Positions 15,767-19,926 of a DNA stretch of 19,926 nt are shown here, piece after piece. A program made the translations under genes and the position numbers. Every line of letters begins with the position of its first letter. Within the stretch, counting starts at the first letter, position 1. Origin of the DNA: Prolixibacteraceae bacterium. GTDB lineage: Bacteria > Bacteroidota > Bacteroidia > Bacteroidales > Prolixibacteraceae. The DNA lies in NCBI GenBank assembly GCA_009782655.1, contig WRIQ01000001.1, positions 1 through 19,926 on the forward strand, read 5' to 3'. The notes under the pieces were generated by a model that was given only the letters and a program-made list of their open reading frames with translations, searched no databases and was not told the origin of the DNA.

Positions 15767-16575
15767 AGCACAAAAACAAAGCTTGCCGAAGGTGAAAACC
15801 CCAGATATTGATAATATGCCGTTCCGATGTCGAACAGGAATTTCCCGAAATGAAATCCGACGCCGCCGGAAGGCATAAAAGGGCCGTCCGAAATTCCCAG
15901 CCGGAAGCTGACGCTGTTCAGTGGCGAATATTCCACACCCGCTTTCAGCTTCAGCGGCCTGGATTTTTGTTTTTCGATTTCGGCAACGAGAAACAAATCG
16001 CTTTTGATATGCCAAATACCACCAATACGCACATTAACAGGGAGTTCAATTTTTCCGACAGGCGTATGCAATGCCGATTTCACCGGATTGAAAATGTGAA
16101 TGCCACCCGTGATTTTTTCATTCAGCTTGTAAAGGAAGCCCAATTCGACGGTGACAGCCGTAAAAGCTTCGCGGTTTTCAGGAATTTTTTCCGAAAAAAA
16201 ATCGAACTGCAAACCCATCGAAAATTTTTCGCCGAAATTGCGGGCCAGAACAAGGCCGGTTTTGTTTTCGCGGTAGACGCTGTTGCCAAACTGATAGAAA
16301 GAGAGTCCGACAACAACCGGCTTGAAAGGAATGACAGCCCCCAGCGACATGAGTGCATATTCTTTCATTGCAAACCTCGATTCGTAGGCCATTGCCAACG
16401 AAATGCGGTTGCTGAAACCTATCGCCGCCTGATTATGAAACAACGCCTCGCTGCCGCCCAAAGCTACAGTTGCATGGGATAATGCCAGCGATCTGGCGCC
16501 TGAAAAACGATTTTCTGTTGCTCCTGACGCTAACGATAAAACAAATATTATGAATGCAGTGCATACAAATTTCAT
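15763..16575 (-). CDS. PorV/PorQ-like outer-membrane protein
   Basis: The 270-residue protein has a signal sequence (MKFVCTAFIIFVLSLASGA, cleavage near GAT-E), then GARSLALSHATVALGGSEALFHNQAAIGF (26-54), close to the N-terminal pattern of the PorV/PorQ and FadL-like family (ARxxALGxAxxAL...NPAxL). The rest is alternating strands of about 8-12 residues (YALMSLGAVIPF, VVVGLSFYQF, MGLQFDFF, GGVGFHFG), consistent with a beta-barrel. PorV and PorQ work with type IX secretion, but I see no other secretion gene here, so that role is not shown. It lies 42 bases after purE and overlaps the next gene by 4 bases. No unusual ribosome binding site is visible; a GGAAG lies right before the ATG. Confidence 0.75.
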   Translation of the reverse strand: MKFVCTAFIIFVLSLASGATENRFSGARSLALSHATVALGGSEALFHNQAAIGFSNRISLAMAYESRFAMKEYALMSLGAVIPFKPVVVGLSFYQFGNSVYRENKTGLVLARNFGEKFSMGLQFDFFSEKIPENREAFTAVTVELGFLYKLNEKITGGIHIFNPVKSALHTPVGKIELPVNVRIGGIWHIKSDLFLVAEIEKQKSRPLKLKAGVEYSPLNSVSFRLGISDGPFMPSGGVGFHFGKFLFDIGTAYYQYLGFSPSASFVFVL

Positions 16576-16617
16576 CTTCCATGAAAATCTTCGTCGCAGG
16601 GGGGACTGGAACGATTT

Positions 16618-17124
16618 TTAATTTATTTTAAAATTATATTTTACGGAGGCAAGCTCTTCGTTTGCCTTCACAATTTTCGCTTTCAGATTTTCCTTGTAAT
16701 CAATAAATTTGGCCATGAGATTTTCATCGGCCACGGCCATAATCTGCACAGCCAGTAGCGCGGCGTTCATTGCTCCGTTGACGGCTACTGTAGCAACGGG
16801 TATTCCGGGCGGCATTTGCACAATTGCCAATAACGAATCGAGACCTTCGAAACCGCTCTTTATGGGTACGCCCACAACCGGCAGCGGCGTCATTGCTGCA
16901 ATTACGCCGGGCAGATGCGCCGCCATGCCCGCTCCGGCAATAATAACTCGAATGCCGCGATCGCGGGCGCCGCGGGCAAAAGATTCTACTTCGGCGGGAG
17001 TGCGGTGTGCCGATAAAGCGTTCATCTCAAAAAGAATCTCAAATTCCTCGAGTACCCGGGCGGCGTCTTCCATAATTTTCAAATCGGAAGTGCTGCCCAT
17101 AATAATGCTGATTTTTGGCGTCAT
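16618..17124 (-). CDS. purE: N5-carboxyaminoimidazole ribonucleotide mutase (PurE)
   Basis: PurE moves the carboxyl group of N5-CAIR to carbon 4, giving CAIR in de novo purine synthesis. The 168-residue length is that of class I PurE. The nucleotide-binding GSTSD (10-14), the catalytic SAHRTP (38-43, His40), AGAGMAAHLPG (63-73, His70) and the GVPIKSGFEGLDSLLAIVQMPPGIPVATVAV stretch are all conserved. It starts the leftward group purE, PorV-like, HhH-barrel. It is divergent from hpt, which is purine salvage, so the two routes to purine nucleotides are controlled from one 105-base intergenic region. No obvious -7 element faces purE. Confidence 0.97.
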   Translation of the reverse strand: MTPKISIIMGSTSDLKIMEDAARVLEEFEILFEMNALSAHRTPAEVESFARGARDRGIRVIIAGAGMAAHLPGVIAAMTPLPVVGVPIKSGFEGLDSLLAIVQMPPGIPVATVAVNGAMNAALLAVQIMAVADENLMAKFIDYKENLKAKIVKANEELASVKYNFKIN

Positions 17125-17201
17125 ACGTCAATTTTTATTGCTTATATATGATGTTTTTACGTTTCCTGATAAATTTCCGGTTTTAGATGGCTAAAATTAG
17201 G

Positions 17202-17209
17202 TAATTTTG
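17202..17209 (+). promoter_or_regulatory. candidate -7 element for hpt
   Basis: TAATTTTG is an exact TAnnTTTG match, ending 20 bases before the hpt ATG at 17230. A TTTT word about 17 bases upstream (17181-17184) is a weak -33. It would drive the hpt-adk-obg-PAP2 run. Confidence 0.45.
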
Positions 17210-17229
17210 CGAAACAAAACAAATATTGT

Positions 17230-17769
17230 ATGAAAACCATCAAATTGTCGGATAAGGAGTTCAAACTATACATTCCGGAGGAGAAAATTAGGAAAGCCGT
17301 TGCAAATATAGCTGAGAAGATGAATTGCGATTTGGCCGGCAAGGATCCGCTTTTTGTTTGTGTGCTCAACGGCGCTTTCATGTTTATGTCCGATTTGATG
17401 AAAAACATCCAAATTACCGACGCCCAGATTACGTTCGTAAAAATGGCTTCCTACCATGGAACTAGTTCGTCGGGAACCATCCGGCAAATCATTGGGCTTG
17501 ACGAGGCTATCGAAGGACGTACGGTTGTGGTGGTCGAAGATATTGTAGACTCAGGATTCACCATTGAAAATGTGATGGATCAGCTTGCCATTCTTCAGCC
17601 TGCTGAAGTGAAAATTGCCTCTCTGCTTTCGAAACCGGAAGTGATGGTGAAAAAAGTGAAAATCGATTATCTGGGATTCGAAATCCCCAACGATTTCATC
17701 GTGGGTTACGGCCTTGATTACAACGAATTTGGGCGGTACCTGACCGATATATATTCAATTGTAAGTTGA
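17230..17769 (+). CDS. hpt: hypoxanthine phosphoribosyltransferase
   Basis: The enzyme salvages hypoxanthine (and often guanine) with PRPP to give IMP or GMP. The 179-residue length is normal. Motifs are VCVLNGAFMFMSDL (43-56), the flexible loop KMASYHGTSSSG (71-82), the PRPP-binding VVVVEDIVDSGFT (99-111) with the acidic pair Glu103-Asp104, and the purine-binding FIVGYGLDYNEFGRYL (156-171). It begins a run of closely spaced genes on the plus strand: 7 bases to adk, 21 to obg, then a 1-base overlap. The hpt-adk-obg order is one I associate with Bacteroidota. Confidence 0.96.
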   Translation: MKTIKLSDKEFKLYIPEEKIRKAVANIAEKMNCDLAGKDPLFVCVLNGAFMFMSDLMKNIQITDAQITFVKMASYHGTSSSGTIRQIIGLDEAIEGRTVVVVEDIVDSGFTIENVMDQLAILQPAEVKIASLLSKPEVMVKKVKIDYLGFEIPNDFIVGYGLDYNEFGRYLTDIYSIVS

Positions 17770-17776
17770 CAACTAT

Positions 17777-18358
17777 ATGAAAAATTTGATTCTTTTTGGC
17801 CCTCCGGGAGCAGGAAAGGGAACGCAGGCCAAACTTGTTGCAGAAATTTACGATTTGGCGCATCTTTCGACAGGCGATTTGTTGCGCCACGAAATTGCCC
17901 TGAAAACGCCTCTTGGGATGGAAGCCAAAGAGCTTATCGACAAGGGAGAGTTGGTTCCCGACGAGATGGTCATAAAAATTATCGACGAAAAGTTGGATAC
18001 CACCAGCCATGCAAAGGGTTTCATTTTCGACGGATTTCCTCGCACGGTGAAGCAAGCCGAAGAACTGGACGCCCTGCTGGAAACTAAAAATATGGCGGTT
18101 TCGGGCATGTTGTCGCTGGAAGTGAATGAGCGGGAATTGATAGATCGTTTGCTGAAACGGGGTGAATCATCGGGGAGAGCTGACGATCAGGACGAAGAAA
18201 TAATCCGCAACCGCATTGACGTTTATAACCGGGAAACGGCTCTGCTCATCGACTATTACAGCAAGCAGGGAAAGCATTACGGAGTTGATGGCGTGGGCAG
18301 TATTGAAGATATCTATGCGCGTCTGAAACAAACCATCGACAAATTAATAAAGGCATGA
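17777..18358 (+). CDS. adk: adenylate kinase
   Basis: Adenylate kinase interconverts ATP + AMP and 2 ADP and balances the nucleotide pool. The 193-residue length fits the short-LID form. It shows Walker A GPPGAGKGT (8-16), the AMP-binding HLSTGDLLR (29-37), FDGFPRT (84-90), and a LID of only a few residues (RLLKRGESSGRADDQDE) without a zinc-binding Cys set. The following RNRIDVYNRET is the usual closing helix. It starts 7 bases after the hpt stop, so translation is probably coupled. Confidence 0.96.
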   Translation: MKNLILFGPPGAGKGTQAKLVAEIYDLAHLSTGDLLRHEIALKTPLGMEAKELIDKGELVPDEMVIKIIDEKLDTTSHAKGFIFDGFPRTVKQAEELDALLETKNMAVSGMLSLEVNERELIDRLLKRGESSGRADDQDEEIIRNRIDVYNRETALLIDYYSKQGKHYGVDGVGSIEDIYARLKQTIDKLIKA

Positions 18359-18379
18359 AAAGGCCGTAAACAGGATTTA

Positions 18380-19372
18380 ATGGCTGAAAGTAATTTTGTT
18401 GATTATGTAAAGATTTTTTGCCGGTCGGGCAATGGCGGCGCCGGCTCTGCACATTTGCGGCACGAGAAGTTTGTCGCCAAGGGAGGCCCCGATGGCGGTG
18501 ACGGCGGACGCGGTGGACATGTTATCGTCAGGGGAAACGCCCAGATGTGGACTTTGCTGCACCTCAAATACAAGCGACATATCAAAGCGGGAAACGGCGA
18601 AGCGGGCGGCAAACAAACCAGCTTTGGCGCCAACGGCGATGACAAGATAATAGAAGTACCGATGGGAACAGTGGTTCGCGATGCTGAGACCGGCGAATTT
18701 CTGATGGAAATAACCCACGATGACGAAACAAAAATATTGATGCGCGGCGGACGCGGCGGACAAGGGAATGCACATTTCAAATCGGCGACCAACCAAACGC
18801 CCCGTTATGCGCAACTTGGCGAAAGCGGTGCCGAAGGTTGGATGATCATGGAGTTGAAAATTCTGGCCGACGTGGGATTGGTGGGGTTTCCTAACGCCGG
18901 GAAATCGACGCTCCTGTCGGTGGTTTCGGCGGCGAAACCCGAAATCGCCGATTATCCGTTTACCACGCTCGTCCCCAATCTGGGAATTGTGAGCTACCGA
19001 AACCAGCAATCCTTTGTCATGGCCGACATACCCGGAATTATTGAAGGCGCGCACAAGGGAAAAGGCTTGGGAATACGTTTTTTACGTCACATAGAACGTA
19101 ATTCCATGCTGCTGTTTCTCGTAGCCGCCGACTCGCAGGATCATCGCAGGGAGTATTTCATTTTGTTGGACGAACTGAAAAAATATAACCCCGAACTTTT
19201 GGACAAAGACAGGTTTCTGGTCATCAGCAAAGCCGACATGCTCGACGAGGAGTTGACGCTCGAAATCAGCAAAGAGCTGGAAGATATCCCGCACCTGTTT
19301 TTTTCATCGGTGACAGGCTATAACATTGTGCAGTTGAAAGATACAATCTGGTCGATATTAAATAAAAGTTGA
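18380..19372 (+). CDS. obg: Obg-family GTPase with SKAD G4 motif
   Basis: Obg is a GTPase tied to the large ribosomal subunit, the stringent response and cell-cycle checks. The 330-residue protein has the glycine-rich Obg fold (residues 1-157; [30 protein letters not shown]) and a G domain. G1 is GFPNAGKST (169-177), the switch region [12 protein letters not shown] is present, and G3 is DIPGIIEG (216-223). G4 is SKAD (283-286) instead of the usual NKxD, as I recall for Bacteroidota Obg, and G5 is SSVTGYN. There is no C-terminal OCT or acidic extension, so the protein is shorter than many Obg proteins. The start [12 protein letters not shown] is taken from the Obg fold (FVDxxxI). It overlaps the next gene by one base (TGATG). 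Confidence 0.96.
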   Translation: MAESNFVDYVKIFCRSGNGGAGSAHLRHEKFVAKGGPDGGDGGRGGHVIVRGNAQMWTLLHLKYKRHIKAGNGEAGGKQTSFGANGDDKIIEVPMGTVVRDAETGEFLMEITHDDETKILMRGGRGGQGNAHFKSATNQTPRYAQLGESGAEGWMIMELKILADVGLVGFPNAGKSTLLSVVSAAKPEIADYPFTTLVPNLGIVSYRNQQSFVMADIPGIIEGAHKGKGLGIRFLRHIERNSMLLFLVAADSQDHRREYFILLDELKKYNPELLDKDRFLVISKADMLDEELTLEISKELEDIPHLFFSSVTGYNIVQLKDTIWSILNKS

Positions 19373-19926
19373 TGGGTGCACTCGATTTTATATTGCAACT
19401 CGATACCAGATTGTTTCTGGCGCTCAACGGATTAAATTCTCCATGGTGGGATACCGCCATGCTTTTTTTCACGCGTAAGGAATCGTGGCTGATTTTTTAT
19501 CTGGCGCTGATTTTTGTGTACATACGTCGCTATGGATGGAAATCGTGGCTGATTATTCTTTTTTTGTTGGCAGGTATCTTCGTTAGCGACCAACTTTCCA
19601 CGCTCCTGAAAGAAACGGTTCAGCGTTTGCGTCCCGGCCACGAACCGGCGATAGAAGGCTTGGTACACATTGTTTTGCGGCCGGGAGGTCTCCACGGGTT
19701 TGTTTCGTCGCACGCCTCGAATACGTTTTTCGTACTGGTATTTACTTTATTTTTATTTCGAAATAAAACTGCTTTTTCCACCATTTTATTTTGGGCGCTC
19801 CTGATTTCCTATTCGCGAATTTACAACGGAAACCATTATCCGCTCGACATACTGGGAGGATGGATTTTAGGAGCAGTGCTGGGATACGGTTTTTTCAAAC
19901 TGCTGATGTTTATTGAATCGCGCCTT
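19372..19926 (+). CDS. PAP2-family phosphatase, truncated by the window edge
   Basis: The reading frame starts at the ATG overlapping the obg stop and is open to the last base, giving 185 residues. It is a membrane phosphatase of the type-2 phosphatidic acid phosphatase family, acting on lipid phosphates such as undecaprenyl pyrophosphate or phosphatidate. The three family motifs are present: KETVQRLRP (80-88, KxxxxxxRP), SSH (112-114, for the usual SGH, with catalytic His114), and SRIYNGNHYPLD (148-159, SRxxxxxHxxxD, nucleophile His155). Hydrophobic helices lie around 38-51, 57-72, 118-129, 136-147 and 161-180. The TGATG overlap implies coupled translation with obg. The C-terminal end lies beyond the window, so the substrate group cannot be judged. 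Confidence 0.92.
   Translation, partial: MGALDFILQLDTRLFLALNGLNSPWWDTAMLFFTRKESWLIFYLALIFVYIRRYGWKSWLIILFLLAGIFVSDQLSTLLKETVQRLRPGHEPAIEGLVHIVLRPGGLHGFVSSHASNTFFVLVFTLFLFRNKTAFSTILFWALLISYSRIYNGNHYPLDILGGWILGAVLGYGFFKLLMFIESRL

Noticed and set aside
15767..16015. Upstream in-frame ATG for the HhH-barrel gene at 16015
   Set aside because: The added 83 residues lie inside the upstream gene in another frame and are not signal-like; MKRRVRYCILAL is a proper signal sequence with an ATGA overlap.

Overview
The window looks like chromosomal DNA from a member of the Bacteroidota, probably Bacteroidales or a close relative. Several signs agree. Promoter-like sites fit the Bacteroidota -7 consensus TAnnTTTG, and Shine-Dalgarno sequences are mostly absent. 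The outer-membrane barrels, the stomatin-like/Arc operon, the DUF2795 protein and the Obg G4 variant SKAD (instead of NKxD) all recall proteins I know from this phylum. The assignment rests on recognising families by eye, not on a database search. I see no phage, insertion sequence, CRISPR array, tRNA or rRNA.

Layout. At the left edge lies the 3' end of atpG (+), convergent with uvrA (-). uvrA is divergent from an ECF sigma factor gene (+), which is followed by a 75-78 residue orphan and a strong terminator at 4137-4167. After a 357-base non-coding stretch with a good promoter comes a four-gene operon (4488-7506, +): SPFH/stomatin-like membrane protein, membrane protein with a PH-like tail, Arc-type ribbon-helix-helix protein, and exported alpha/beta hydrolase. 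A perfect bidirectional terminator separates it from upp and recG (both -).

Divergent from recG is a shortened relative of a Bacteroidota methyltransferase family (+). Then come a PduO-type cobalamin adenosyltransferase, a DUF2795 protein and a frameshifted remnant of a carbohydrate-active enzyme (+). A leftward group follows: purE, a PorV/PorQ-like outer-membrane protein, a helix-hairpin-helix plus beta-barrel protein, and a PlsC-like acyltransferase. The window ends with the tightly packed run hpt, adk, obg and a PAP2 phosphatase that runs off the right edge (+).

How the genes fit together. Most are housekeeping: ATP synthesis (atpG), DNA repair (uvrA, recG), nucleotide synthesis and salvage (purE, hpt, adk, upp), ribosome-linked GTPase control (obg) and lipid metabolism (acyltransferase, PAP2). 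I see no dramatic new defence or mobile system. The best candidates for little-described biology are two. One is the SPFH/PH-like/Arc/hydrolase operon, whose promoter carries three ATATC words spaced exactly 11 bases apart. The other is the translationally coupled pair of envelope genes beside purE, one of which joins a ComEA-like DNA-binding-type motif to a predicted outer-membrane barrel.
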